Shown: positions 27,688 to 37,388, counted from the first letter of the stretch. The stretch is 64,000 nucleotides of DNA from JAIDVZ01 sp964486285 (GCA_964486285.1 CAZALH010000002.1:1-64000); one strand, 5' to 3'. Numbers and translations: made by a program. The notes: a model not told the origin generated them from the letters alone.

Positions 27688-27933
27688 TTACCGTGCACGC
27701 GCAAACTTTTTCTTAAATTTCTCGACACGTCCAGCAGTGTCAACAAATCTTTTCTCACCCGTATATACAGGATGAGAATCGGAAGTCACATCACTGTATA
27801 CTATATTATATTCTACACCGTCAATATTTTCCTTCTGTTTCGACTTCAATGTAGATTGCGAAAAAAATTTCTTTCCTGTAGAAACATCAATGAAACATAC
27901 AGGATAAACTGCTGGATGAATGCCCCTTTTCAT
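27688..27933 (-). CDS. rpmE2: Ribosomal protein bL31, type B (zinc-free)
   Basis: An 81-residue large-subunit protein. The opening MKRGIHPAVYPVCF and the late SHPVYTGEKRFVDTAGRVEKF are typical of bL31 type B (YkgM class). The CxxC zinc pair of type A is absent; only one cysteine remains (C13). It is paired with a bL36 of the matching zinc-poor type 20 bases upstream, the ykgM-ykgO arrangement that Zur represses in many Gram-negatives. No operator could be identified here. Confidence 0.93.
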   Translation of the reverse strand: MKRGIHPAVYPVCFIDVSTGKKFFSQSTLKSKQKENIDGVEYNIVYSDVTSDSHPVYTGEKRFVDTAGRVEKFKKKFARAR

Positions 27934-27953
27934 AATCTATCTTTCCTCTTGAT

Positions 27954-28079
27954 TTACCCTTGACGTGCCTTATACCTTGGATTGGTCTTGCATATAACAT
28001 ACACACGGCCATGACGATTAACAACTTGACAATCAGGATGCCTAACCTTCAATGATCTTAAGGACGCGCTCTTCTTCAT
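27954..28079 (-). CDS. rpmJ: Ribosomal protein bL36, YkgO-like
   Basis: A 41-residue protein beginning MKKSASLRSLKVRHPDCQVV and ending NPRYKARQG. The RHPDCQ and VICKTNPR blocks match the YkgO-type bL36, in which the four-ligand zinc ribbon is incomplete (two cysteines, C17 and C30; the ribbon histidine is Tyr). It is the first gene of a bL36-bL31 pair. ATG at 28079 is the only possible start. Confidence 0.93.
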   Translation of the reverse strand: MKKSASLRSLKVRHPDCQVVNRHGRVYVICKTNPRYKARQG

Positions 28080-28124
28080 ATACTCGCAAAAAACTATAAA
28101 AAAACATTATGTCAACAGCAAAAA

Positions 28125-29174
28125 CTAGTTGTTTTCAAGCCACAGTGATAAATCTTGTAATACAATCCCCGTCCCGTTAGCTACTGCACTTAATGGATCT
28201 TCTGAAACTATTACAGGTAACCCAGTTTCAATTGATATCAAAATATCTAAATTCCGTATTAATGACCCTCCTCCTGATAACACAATGCCACGATCAACTA
28301 AATCAGATGCCAATTCTGGCGGACATTGTTCGAGTGCATTTTTAATAACGTTTATCATTGAAGTAATAGAATCTTTTAAAGCTTCTCTAATCTCTTGCGA
28401 AGTAATAAGTATCGTTTTGGGCAACCCTGCTAAAGAATCCCGACCATTAATACTCATACTTAATTCTGTATCTAATGGATATGCAGAACCAATCTTTATC
28501 TTTATTTCTTCAGCAGAACGTTCACCAATTATCAGATTATATTCCCTCTTAATGTAATTTATTATACTTCTGTCCATCTCATCACCACCAACACGAACAC
28601 TGCGAGAAAAAACAACACCACTTAGTGATAAAATCGCAACTTCTGTAGTTCCACCACCAATATCTACAATCATATTAGCTGAAGGTTCATCTACCGGCAA
28701 TCCAACACCAATAGCAGCAGACATCGGTTCTTGTATAAGAAGTACATCACGAGCCCCTGCATGTACAGCAGCTTCTTTAACAGCACGTTTTTCTACTTCA
28801 GTGATACCAGAGGGAACAGCAATGATAATTCTCGGCGGAACGAATTTCATCGACCTAGATACTTTATTAATAAAATATCTCAACATCGCTTCCGTAACTT
28901 CAAAATCAGCAATAACCCCTTCTTTCATTGGTCTTAATGCCACAATATTACCAGGGGTACGACCAAGCATACGTTTAGCTTCTGAACCAACAGCACGAAC
29001 ACGATGTGAAGCAGAATATACCGCAACTACACTTGGTTCTCTTAAAACAATGCCCTTATCTTTCATAAAGACCAATGTATTTGCAGTACCAAGATCAATG
29101 CCTATATCATGGGACCAAAATCCAAACAATTTACAAAAAGCACGTGCAAGTTTATTTTTTAAATCATCAAACAT
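28125..29174 (-). CDS. mreB: Rod shape-determining actin homologue MreB
   Basis: An actin-like ATPase that guides lateral or, in Chlamydiae, septal peptidoglycan synthesis. Phosphate 1 motif IGIDLGTANTLVF (about residues 24-36), phosphate 2 IVDIGGGTTEVAI and the adenosine motif IVLSGGGSLIRN are intact. Length 349 is normal, with an N-terminal amphipathic/hydrophobic start for membrane binding. mreC and mreD do not follow. It is divergent from the beta-CASP nuclease gene. Confidence 0.96.
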   Translation of the reverse strand: MFDDLKNKLARAFCKLFGFWSHDIGIDLGTANTLVFMKDKGIVLREPSVVAVYSASHRVRAVGSEAKRMLGRTPGNIVALRPMKEGVIADFEVTEAMLRYFINKVSRSMKFVPPRIIIAVPSGITEVEKRAVKEAAVHAGARDVLLIQEPMSAAIGVGLPVDEPSANMIVDIGGGTTEVAILSLSGVVFSRSVRVGGDEMDRSIINYIKREYNLIIGERSAEEIKIKIGSAYPLDTELSMSINGRDSLAGLPKTILITSQEIREALKDSITSMINVIKNALEQCPPELASDLVDRGIVLSGGGSLIRNLDILISIETGLPVIVSEDPLSAVANGTGIVLQDLSLWLENN

Positions 29175-29372
29175 TTTTTACTGATGTTTAGTATTTTATC
29201 GATTAAGAGCAATATTAAATATTAATATTTTACAAATACAAGAATAGAGATAAAAAAATAAATATATTTCCTTCAATTTAAATTTTACTTGAAATACGTT
29301 TCAAATGTTTTCATGATCTATTTGTAGAGTAATAAAATCGCTTTCTAACAAAGCAAAACATAATCTCGAAAC

Positions 29373-30737
29373 ATGCGTTTAATCGATCTAAATAAAACAA
29401 CAGACATTGGTTCTCAGTGCTTATATATTGAACTTGGAACATTTAATATACTACTAGACTGCGGGATGAGTCCACGAGAAGAAGGGTTTGCGGCATTACC
29501 AAATTTTTCCATTATAAATGATAAAGTTATTGACATAATAATTCTTTCACATTGCCATCTCGACCACCTAGGAGGATTGCCCTACTTCATGAAAAATAAT
29601 AAGCAGGCACGCGTATTAACATCATTAGCATCACAGATAATTATACCAAGAATATTAGAAAATTCTGTAACAATAATGACATTACAACGTGAAGAAAAAG
29701 GAATAAAGGAATATCCACTCTACAGTTTAAATGATGTTAACAGTTTAGATCAACACATTGTGCCAATGGCAAATAATAAAAAACGTACCTTACAGAAAGG
29801 TGACGATGAAATTAATATAACCTTCTTTTCAGCAGGACATGTATTGGGTGCAAGTAGTGTTTTATTAGAACATAAACGAACATCCGTATTTTTTTCAGGA
29901 GATGTATTATTTAGAGACCAAAAAACCCTAAAAGGTGCAGTGTGGCCGAAAAAAAAGATCGATATAATGATAACTGAAACTACACGCGGAAATACAGAAA
30001 GACACGAACAACATAATTATCAATCTGAAATTGATAGATTGATAAATAAAATTGATAATACTATTTCCAATGGAGGTTCTGTACTTATCCCAGCATTTGC
30101 ACTAGGTAGAATGCAAGAAATATTAAAAATCATCCACAATGCTCGTTTGCAAAATAAACTTGATAAAAATACACCTATCTATTGCTCAGGGCTTGGCCTT
30201 GGATTAGTCGATGATTTCGATGTAGCTGCTAAACGATTATCTTGCATTGACTTTCGTGCAAAAATTTTGCGAGACCTTAAAGTAAAGTCATTCAAATGCG
30301 CAAAATTTAATCGTGATTTACAACCTGACAAGCCATCAATTTTTGTAGTAAGTAGCGGTATGCTGGTAGAAAATACTCCAGCATATTTAACAGCAGCAAA
30401 TCTTTTAGGTAATTCTGCAAACGCTATATTGTTCGTTGGATATTGTGATCCTGACACTCCAGGAGGAGAATTACTAAAAAGCGAAAAACATTCAAATTTT
30501 TATTTCAAAAGTTTACGATTTTCAACAAAAGTAGAAGCATATATTGAACGTTTTGACCTAAGTGGACATGCTGATAGAGAAGATCTATTACAGGCTATCA
30601 TGAGCATGGATCCACGTACAATAGTATTAACTCATGGAGAAAATAAGTCTCGTGATTGGTTTTTCGACTCTATAATGGATCTGCAACCAAAAACTATAAT
30701 AATTGATCCTGAACCAGGAAAATTATATGACATTTAA
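29373..30737 (+). CDS. MBL-fold beta-CASP ribonuclease-like protein
   Basis: A 454-residue metallo-beta-lactamase-fold protein with the dinuclear zinc motif HCHLDHLGG (about residues 60-68), the downstream zinc histidine in FFSAGHVLGASS, and the aspartate in FFSGDVLF. The later GHADREDLL and LTHGE blocks mark the beta-CASP and C-terminal metal motifs. The group includes CPSF-like mRNA 3'-end/maturation nucleases. Bacterial members without the extra C-terminal domain of RNase J are usually called YSH1-like exoribonucleases; the exact substrate is not known. The next gene starts 46 bases downstream. Confidence 0.88.
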   Translation: MRLIDLNKTTDIGSQCLYIELGTFNILLDCGMSPREEGFAALPNFSIINDKVIDIIILSHCHLDHLGGLPYFMKNNKQARVLTSLASQIIIPRILENSVTIMTLQREEKGIKEYPLYSLNDVNSLDQHIVPMANNKKRTLQKGDDEINITFFSAGHVLGASSVLLEHKRTSVFFSGDVLFRDQKTLKGAVWPKKKIDIMITETTRGNTERHEQHNYQSEIDRLINKIDNTISNGGSVLIPAFALGRMQEILKIIHNARLQNKLDKNTPIYCSGLGLGLVDDFDVAAKRLSCIDFRAKILRDLKVKSFKCAKFNRDLQPDKPSIFVVSSGMLVENTPAYLTAANLLGNSANAILFVGYCDPDTPGGELLKSEKHSNFYFKSLRFSTKVEAYIERFDLSGHADREDLLQAIMSMDPRTIVLTHGENKSRDWFFDSIMDLQPKTIIIDPEPGKLYDI

Positions 30738-30783
30738 ATAAAAGCTTGCTATTCTGTAATTTTTTTGCATAAAAGAGCTCAAT

Positions 30784-31422
30784 ATGAGCTTTGGCAAGTA
30801 TCTGTTTTTATTTAGTATTACTGTCTTGATACTTGCTGGATGCAATTCCGTTTCAGATATTTCAAGGAAATCTAACACAAGTACATCATTTGTAAAAACT
30901 GAATCACAGCGCTATCAAATAATGGGACGTGGTGTACTAAGTGAAAAAACGATGCTGGATTATCTTACAAAGTATAATAAAAAAATCCCACAAAGGAAGG
31001 CAGCTTATATAATAAGAACATACATTTGGGAATCTGCTTATGAAGGCGTTAATCATGATGTTGCATTCGCTCAAATGTGCCACGAAACAAATTTTTTACG
31101 CTTTGGTGGAGATGTTTCTGCTGTTCAAAATAATTTTTGTGGACTAGGAACAACAGGAAATTCCGTAGTAGGATATTGCTTCCCTGATATAAAAACTGGA
31201 ATACGTGCACATATTCAACATTTAAAAGCTTATTCATCTACAAAACCTTTAACAAATCGGTGTGTAGACCCTAGATTCGCCTTAATTAAGAGAGGAAGCG
31301 CAAAAAGTATTTTTGATTTAACTGGTAAATGGGCAGTTGATATTAATTATGGTAAATCCCTACAAAAGAAAATAATTGCATTAATCGATATGGAAAATGA
31401 ACACCGCCGGAAACAAGACTAA
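30784..31422 (+). CDS. Glucosaminidase-domain lipoprotein
   Basis: An exported lipoprotein of 212 residues with signal LFLFSITVLILAGC (lipobox LAGC, lipidated Cys near 20). The mature part is a mannosyl-glycoprotein endo-beta-N-acetylglucosaminidase-like (FlgJ/LytG) domain: the AFAQMCHETNFLRFGG segment carries the catalytic glutamate, followed by NNFCGLG and FPDIKTGIRAHIQHLKAYS. It likely cuts glycan strands at the outer membrane or in the periplasm. It ends 5 bases before trkA and shares its transcript. Confidence 0.88.
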   Translation: MSFGKYLFLFSITVLILAGCNSVSDISRKSNTSTSFVKTESQRYQIMGRGVLSEKTMLDYLTKYNKKIPQRKAAYIIRTYIWESAYEGVNHDVAFAQMCHETNFLRFGGDVSAVQNNFCGLGTTGNSVVGYCFPDIKTGIRAHIQHLKAYSSTKPLTNRCVDPRFALIKRGSAKSIFDLTGKWAVDINYGKSLQKKIIALIDMENEHRRKQD

Positions 31423-31427
31423 ATAAT

Positions 31428-32780
31428 ATGAAAATTGCCGTAGGCGGAATAGGAGAAATTGGCGAAAGTTTCTGTAAATTATTATGTAAGAAAAGGTACT
31501 CTGTTACAGGATTCGACATAAACCGTGAACTGTTAAATGAAAAAGAAGATATATATGAAGTAAATTTTGAAGCTGGCAACATATCAGATGTTCAGTTTTT
31601 AAGTAAGGCTAAAATTAATACTTTCGAATATTACATCGCTGCTACCAATAATTATGCTACCAATTTATGTTCAACTTCAATGGCAAAAGCCATGGGTTGC
31701 CGATTTGTAGTTGCACGTGTTAATAGCAATGAACATTTCAACAAAGAAACATTTAATCTTCAGAAACACTTTAATATAGATCTTACTTTTGACCCTAATA
31801 GATTATGTGCTTTTGAAATTGCTAAAATTATTCGTGGTCCCGAAAGAACCTCTATTGAAAATTTTACCAGAAACAGTATCGAAGCACGTCAATTTTTTGT
31901 AAAAAAACATTCTAAATTAACTAATAATCCATTACACCAATTAAAGATATGTTCAAATGTTCGAATAATAAATATCTCAAGAAATAATAAACATGAAATC
32001 CCTAACGGGAATAGCATCATATTGCCTGGAGATATCATCACTGTAGTAGGAACTAACAAAGACATCGAGTTAATAAAAAAGGAATGTTCTGATTTATTTC
32101 GGTATGATAACACATGTCAAATTACAGTTTGTGGACAGATAGAAATCCTTGCAGGGCTAGTAAAATTTTTAAGTTCACCAAAATACAAAATAACATTCGT
32201 TGAAAAAGACATTTCGATATGCGAAAAAGTCAGTCAACAGTTTTCCAATGTTACTGTTATTAATGGAGATTGTACTTCTATAACATTTCTTAAAGAAGAA
32301 CAAATTTGTTGCTGTGATTATTTTGTGTCAGCATTTAATAATGATGAACAAAATATTATGTGCGGCATACAAGCAAAACATCTAGGAACAGGTAATTCAA
32401 TAACTTTACTAAATTCTAAAAATTATGATTCATTAATGCAGTCATCACATAAAAATTTTGGCATAGATCACATAATTTCCAAAACCGCAGCTTCTGTAGC
32501 AGAAATCTCTACATTTGTTTCGGAAAAAGCTTTTAACGAAATTCTTCATTTAGGTGATATTAATATTTCGTTAGTAGAATTTCGCATAGATAAACAATGC
32601 TGTGCTATTGGTAAAAAAATAAAAGATCTTGGATTACCACCTAATTGTATTTTAGTTTCACTGATTCATAATTTTATTGCACAAATTCCTTCGGGTAATG
32701 ATGAAATATATCAAGGAGATAGAATTATTTGTGCAACTACACAAGACTCACTAAAACCATTAATCAATATACTAACGTAA
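31428..32780 (+). CDS. trkA: Trk potassium uptake regulator TrkA
   Basis: A 450-residue cytosolic NAD-binding gating protein of K+ uptake. Two RCK repeats are seen: an N-terminal Rossmann domain (MKIAVGGIGEIGESF), a TrkA-C domain near residues 140-220, a second Rossmann half (ITVCGQIEILAGLVKFL) and a second TrkA-C domain. The glycine pattern of the second half is imperfect (CGQIEILA), so it may not bind nucleotide. The membrane partner TrkH is not in the window. Confidence 0.9.
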   Translation: MKIAVGGIGEIGESFCKLLCKKRYSVTGFDINRELLNEKEDIYEVNFEAGNISDVQFLSKAKINTFEYYIAATNNYATNLCSTSMAKAMGCRFVVARVNSNEHFNKETFNLQKHFNIDLTFDPNRLCAFEIAKIIRGPERTSIENFTRNSIEARQFFVKKHSKLTNNPLHQLKICSNVRIINISRNNKHEIPNGNSIILPGDIITVVGTNKDIELIKKECSDLFRYDNTCQITVCGQIEILAGLVKFLSSPKYKITFVEKDISICEKVSQQFSNVTVINGDCTSITFLKEEQICCCDYFVSAFNNDEQNIMCGIQAKHLGTGNSITLLNSKNYDSLMQSSHKNFGIDHIISKTAASVAEISTFVSEKAFNEILHLGDINISLVEFRIDKQCCAIGKKIKDLGLPPNCILVSLIHNFIAQIPSGNDEIYQGDRIICATTQDSLKPLINILT

Positions 32781-32831
32781 ATTCTTCTTTACAATACATG
32801 CACTTATTACTTGGATTATTATCAATTACTG

Positions 32832-32906
32832 GTCCTCATAGTTCAAGGGATAGAACCGCGGTTTCCTAAACCGTTAATCTCAGTTCGAGTCTGAGTGGGG
32901 GCGCCA
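32832..32906 (+). tRNA. tRNA-Arg (anticodon CCT)
   Basis: A cloverleaf with acceptor GTCCTCA/TGGGGGC (two G-U pairs), anticodon arm GCGGT-TTCCTAA-ACCGT (anticodon CCT), T arm CTCAG-TTCGAGT-CTGAG and encoded CCA. The D stem is short (AGTT/AGAA). It reads AGG codons. Confidence 0.9.
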
Positions 32907-33068
32907 CTATATTGTAATAGTTTAGCAAAATTGAAATCTAACAGAACAATTAAAGTAATGAAGAACACCGTTGTTGTTTGCGCTAATTTGCTGTAAGATT
33001 TTTTTCTTAAAAAGTATATTCACAAGCTTAAACAATATTATTTGATCATAGCTCTTTAACAAAAAAAA

Positions 33069-33088
33069 GGGCCACATATTTGTGACTC
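33069..33088 (-). terminator. Terminator of rpmB
   Basis: GAGTCACA/TGTGGCCC hairpin on the minus strand with one mismatch and a G-T pair, followed by eight T residues. It is 30 bases beyond the rpmB stop. Confidence 0.7.
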
Positions 33089-33118
33089 TTCCGAAATATG
33101 CAGAAAAAACTTAAAACA

Positions 33119-33352
33119 TTAAATTACTTTTGAAACTAATCCTGCTTTTATAGCTTTCACTGATACCCAAACACGTTTCACTTCACCTGTAGGCAACTCC
33201 ACCTTAATTCTTTGCAAATTTGGCTTAAACAAACGTTTTGTGCGCTTAACGACATGTGTACCAATACCACCACTTTTCTTTGATTGTCCCTTACGAATGA
33301 TACGGCAACCACCAGATCGTGTTTTACCTGTAATAAAGCAAACTCTAGACAT
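33119..33352 (-). CDS. rpmB: Ribosomal protein bL28
   Basis: A 77-residue large-subunit protein. MSRVCFITGKTRSGG and the KRLFKPNLQRIKVELP segment are diagnostic. Only the first cysteine position is kept (C5), so the zinc-binding CxxC form is not present. It is monocistronic: rpmG, a common partner, is not adjacent. ATG at 33352 follows a purine-rich stretch. Confidence 0.94.
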   Translation of the reverse strand: MSRVCFITGKTRSGGCRIIRKGQSKKSGGIGTHVVKRTKRLFKPNLQRIKVELPTGEVKRVWVSVKAIKAGLVSKVI

Positions 33353-33474
33353 TACTAACCTTTTTAGCTAAATTGCTAAGATCTATTTTCACAAATGCAA
33401 GTGTTTTTATAAATGAAGTAATATTATTTTTTATAAAAATTTACACTATAAAATTTCCATAATAAAAGCACACT

Positions 33475-34005
33475 TTATTTAAACAAATAAGCATCTTCCT
33501 CATCCCATGGAACTGCATTATAACATACTGTCTTTATTTGATCAAAAGCTTCTTCTTCTATATTTCCATCAAAATATTCATTTTTAAATTTTATCCATAT
33601 AGCTTTCGAATTTTCAATATGATCCCGTCCAGCAAAATCAAAAAAATCAGAAACAAATTCATAATCTCTAAATAAAGATTGATTATTTTTATATATATTC
33701 ATTGCAATTTGACTTGCATCTTCTGGCTTACAATTTTCCAATGCATTACCCATGAAAGTCCCAGCACAAAACATACAGCTTCTTCCATCAATTTTTAGAG
33801 AAAAAATTTTATTTGTTCTAGGGTGATTCGAAATATGATACAATGCATGTTGATCAAAAGTCCACAATATTCCAAATTCCTGCTTACATTCATCACTAAA
33901 ATCATTTAGGATTTGTTTAGGATCTTCATGAGAAACGTCTAACATTTCTACACGAGCACTATAATCATTATTAGGAACAATAGGAGTATTAATTGCATTA
34001 TTCAT
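33475..34005 (-). CDS. Hypothetical protein next to Josephin-like pseudogene
   Basis: A 176-residue acidic soluble protein starting MNNAINTPIVPNNDYSARVE. ATG at 34005 is preceded by an AGAGAGA ribosome site and was preferred over the upstream start at 34065, which would run into the preceding frame. It is rich in Asp/Glu and aromatic residues and has two close cysteines (CMFCAGTFMG). No signal peptide or known motif is seen. It directly follows the broken deubiquitinase-like gene, by 4 bases, and was probably its operon partner; a chaperone or a co-secreted protein is possible but unproven. Confidence 0.6.
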   Translation of the reverse strand: MNNAINTPIVPNNDYSARVEMLDVSHEDPKQILNDFSDECKQEFGILWTFDQHALYHISNHPRTNKIFSLKIDGRSCMFCAGTFMGNALENCKPEDASQIAMNIYKNNQSLFRDYEFVSDFFDFAGRDHIENSKAIWIKFKNEYFDGNIEEEAFDQIKTVCYNAVPWDEEDAYLFK

Positions 34006-34009
34006 AACT

Positions 34010-35336
34010 CTATCTCTCTTTTTTAAGATTTTCAACAATTTCAGATAACACTTCTTGTGAATCATCTTTTATAAAAATAATACCTAGCAAAACACTTTTC
34101 CGATATTCTTCAACCATAGCCACATCAGAAACTGGTAGCAATTCATCTTTACAAGAATCTAAAACTACCCAACCATCCCTAGCTGTTTTTCGCACACAAA
34201 AAAAATGCCCTGATTTACATATTATTGATCAATCCACCCCCTGAACATCCAATTTTTCACAAATCGATGGAATATCACACTTTATATCTTTCGCTTTTAC
34301 AGATTTGTCTGGATGCAAAAAATCCCTTAACTCCTCACCACTTTTATATACAAATGGCATACTTTTATCTTTTCTCCCTGTAAACTCAGGATCATACAAT
34401 TTGTGCAAATAGTAAAGAGGAACAGCTGGATCATTTCCACCTTCAGCACTCGTCATCTCTTTTATATAACTAAGTTGAGTTTTGCCTGGTGCACATATAC
34501 CATTTGTCATTGTTTCAATATTTTCACATATTTTACGCAACATCTCTGCTCTTTCAACTAAACTTTCCTTAGTCTCAACATTTTGCAAAACTGAAACTAC
34601 TTTATTATGCAATTCTTCATCAATACTAAACTCTTAGTAGAGAATAATAGATTTAAAGCAACCAAATATTTTTTCCTCTTTTTCTTGAGAAAAAGATAAC
34701 TGATATTTACCTTTAAATTCATCAAATCTTCCCCTTAAAAATTCTTCTAAGTTAGAATACTTCTCAGGCTTTAACTTCTCTTTACTTTTAAAAAATTCTG
34801 TAACTTTATTGTAAATTTCCTTAGTCTCTTGCCTGAACGTCTCTTGTATTTTACATCGAGGTAAAACTCCCATAAATTTAACATATTCACCAACAGGCAA
34901 TTCTAGAAAATTTTTAAATTCATCTGAAGCTCCCGCTAAAGATTCATTTAATTTTTCTATTATATTACACTCTTCATTTTTTGGCAAAAATGAATCTACG
35001 GAAAGCATCTCAACTTTTGTTTCATTTAATCTTTTAACTGAACAAACTCGTGTCCCAATGAAATGATTTATAGCATGTATTCCACATGTACCGTCACCAT
35101 GCTGCCTTTCCTTATACAAACCACCTACCGTATCAGGCATATCAACAGAAGCTTTCTGATGTTCATCACAAACTTTCTGAGAACTGCCACTAATGTCTGA
35201 TTCAATACTTTCTTTTGTTATTAGTTGCAAACACTCAGGTAATTTTTTATTAAGAGTAACAGTTTCAGTATTTACCTGTCCTTTAGCAGTTACTTTATCT
35301 ATATTAAGGTATTGGCCACTTGTCGTGAACTTGCAT
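34010..35336 (-). pseudogene. Josephin-like deubiquitinase gene, disrupted by two stops and a frameshift
   Basis: Three consecutive ORFs lie in one minus-strand frame, separated only by a TAA at 34634 and a TGA at 34229. Read through, they make a papain-clan protease. The catalytic cysteine is in ERQHGDGTCGIHAINHFIG (Cys codon 35084-35086); the histidine is in GHFFCVRK (codon 34205-34207); the acidic partner is in WVVLDS. These match the Q/C and HWFTVRK/WFNLNS motifs of Josephin (ataxin-3) domains, with an unusually long 290-residue spacer. At the 5' end, ATG at 35336 with a GGAG site reads MQVHDKWPIP and stops, and a shift would join it to the main frame. Probably a decayed effector. Confidence 0.72.
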
Positions 35337-35687
35337 TTTTATATCTCCCATATCAGATATTTAATTTAAAGCTGAAATTTTTTCAAGAGAAAACTTAACA
35401 AGGCTTATAATTAAAAACACTATTTTTGTAAAAAAAAATGATACATACCTATTTTAAAAGAAAGTCAATAAACTAAAAAAATAGCTATATGAAAAAGTTC
35501 ACTAACTTGCAAAAAAATATCCCTTAAAAATTAATAATTTTCACATAAAAATTTAACAAGTTTTCATTTGTCATGTCTAGCAGCACATATTTTGAGATCT
35601 CAAATATTTCCCACAAAAATTACACACATGCACTAAAAATACCTTAACAGGCCAAACATAGTAGAAAATTTATTATAAAGCAAACGT
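35337..35687. other. Intergenic stretch, no gene seen
   Basis: About 350 very AT-rich bases upstream of the Josephin-like pseudogene and its ribosome site, before tRNA-Gln. It presumably holds the former promoter. No convincing -35/-10 pair, hairpin or ORF could be fixed. Confidence 0.5.
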
Positions 35688-35761
35688 TGGCTGCCTGACC
35701 AGGATTCGAACCTAGACAAACTGAACCAAAATCAGTTGTGCTACCATTACACCATCAGGCA
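35688..35761 (-). tRNA. tRNA-Gln (anticodon TTG)
   Basis: A cloverleaf with acceptor TGCCTGA/TCAGGCA, anticodon arm ACTGA-TTTTGGT-TCAGT (anticodon TTG), T loop TTCGAAT and encoded CCA after discriminator G. The U1-A72 pair is usual for tRNA-Gln. Confidence 0.95.
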
Positions 35762-35975
35762 AAAACTTGATGAATTGTACACATGTACAATAAAGCTGCC
35801 CCAATAGGTACTAAACTAAAGTAACTAGTCAAGCATTTCTTACATAAAAGAAATCAATATGCAAAAAAATCTACAAACAATATTTATATAAAAAAATGTA
35901 AATATTTTTGAAAAGTACAAAAATAAAGTATTTTTAATTGCTAATTATTAATAGACAAGTATTAAGTGCATCATT

Positions 35976-37388
35976 ATGAATATAATGCCCCAAATACACG
36001 ACTTCCTTACGAATATTAAGGATCTTACCAAAATAAAATTTTGTCACACATCTGCTTATTCTTTTATAAAAAAATTGCCTAATGATACAAGAGTTTGCAT
36101 AGCATGTTCTGGAGGCAGTGACTCTGTATTCCTTACCTTGTTATTTTGCGCGTATTTCCCAAATTTGTTGCCTAATTGTTTCATATTACACCTTAATCAT
36201 AACTTACGTAAACAGGAATCAGAAAACGATGAACATTATGTAAAAACTTTAGCAAAACTACTAAAACTAAATTGTATTGTCGGGAAATTAAAAGAAACTA
36301 ATCAACATTTATCTGAAGATGTATTGCGAGATTTGCGTTACAGATTTTTTAAAACTCAAATGAACGCCATAGCATCAAAAATTTTATTACTAGGGCAACA
36401 ACAAAACGATATTGTTGAAACATTACTCATGCGATTAACACGTGCTAGCGGACTTGATGGACTCGCTGCTCCACATGAAATATGCAAATTCCAGGATGGG
36501 CATGTACGAATACGCCCACTCTTACATTTTAAAAAATCTTACATTGAAGATATATTGACAAAATTTCAAATTCCTTGGCAAATAGATTCTAGCAATCTAA
36601 AGTGCCATTATTTTCGAAATAAAATTAGAAATAACGTTTTACCTGTTCTTCAAAAAGCTGCAGGGCATTATGACATCGTAAATAATTTTGCAAAAAGTCA
36701 TGAACAAATTGTCGAAGCAAATGAAGCTATAGAAATATTAGCAAATAAATATTTAAATGATATATCACTTGATACAAAAATAGAATTATCTGATTTCATT
36801 GAGCTACCTAGTGCAATACTGCGTAGAATTATAAACAAGTGGCTTATTCATAACCAATTAACTATAAAACAGAGCAATTTTACTAAATTATTTCACAATA
36901 TAAAATCGCAGCAACCAATAATTGTGAATTGTTTAAACAACGAACAGTTACATTTTAAAGATGATGCCTTATATATAACACGGAATAATAAATCTTCCTC
37001 AAAAGACGCATTTCAAAAGTTTATATCCTGGACCGATGGTTCATTGTGTTTGCCAAATAACAAAATATTGAATAAAAAAACACTGCTATTTGAAAAATTG
37101 TACATAGACCAAATGAAATCATGTGATATAAATTCTGAGGCTTACATTGAATTCACTGAAAAATCAATCACAGTAAAGGCATTCGATCCAGAGTCTTATT
37201 ATATTAGCTTTGGACATAAAACTCCAAAAAAATTAAAAGAAATCGTTGGGAAAAATATTCACACATTTAAAAATCATCCAATGCTTATCATCGGCCATGA
37301 AATCTGCTGGATACCAGGGTTACCAATCTCGGAGAAATTTAAACTAAAAGAAGGAACAAAACGTGCTCTTTTATTGACATATTCATAA
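35976..37388 (+). CDS. tilS: tRNA(Ile)-lysidine synthase TilS
   Basis: Converts C34 of tRNA-Ile(CAU) to lysidine so that AUA is read as Ile. The PP-loop SGGSDS (residues 45-50) lies in an N-terminal ATPase domain, followed by HLNHNLRKQES and by RLTRASGLDGL. The C-terminal TilS domains extend to residue 470, a full-length E. coli-like architecture. It leads the tilS-ftsH-unfoldase-hldE-C run, the same tilS-ftsH order as in many bacteria including Chlamydiae. The ATG at 35982 (M3... of the same frame) is an alternative start. Confidence 0.93.
   Translation: MNIMPQIHDFLTNIKDLTKIKFCHTSAYSFIKKLPNDTRVCIACSGGSDSVFLTLLFCAYFPNLLPNCFILHLNHNLRKQESENDEHYVKTLAKLLKLNCIVGKLKETNQHLSEDVLRDLRYRFFKTQMNAIASKILLLGQQQNDIVETLLMRLTRASGLDGLAAPHEICKFQDGHVRIRPLLHFKKSYIEDILTKFQIPWQIDSSNLKCHYFRNKIRNNVLPVLQKAAGHYDIVNNFAKSHEQIVEANEAIEILANKYLNDISLDTKIELSDFIELPSAILRRIINKWLIHNQLTIKQSNFTKLFHNIKSQQPIIVNCLNNEQLHFKDDALYITRNNKSSSKDAFQKFISWTDGSLCLPNNKILNKKTLLFEKLYIDQMKSCDINSEAYIEFTEKSITVKAFDPESYYISFGHKTPKKLKEIVGKNIHTFKNHPMLIIGHEICWIPGLPISEKFKLKEGTKRALLLTYS

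Noticed and set aside
34010..35336. Reading TGA as a sense codon to rescue the Josephin-like gene
   Set aside because: RF2 is encoded in the window, other genes such as infC end with TGA, and a TAA also interrupts the same frame, so code change cannot restore it.
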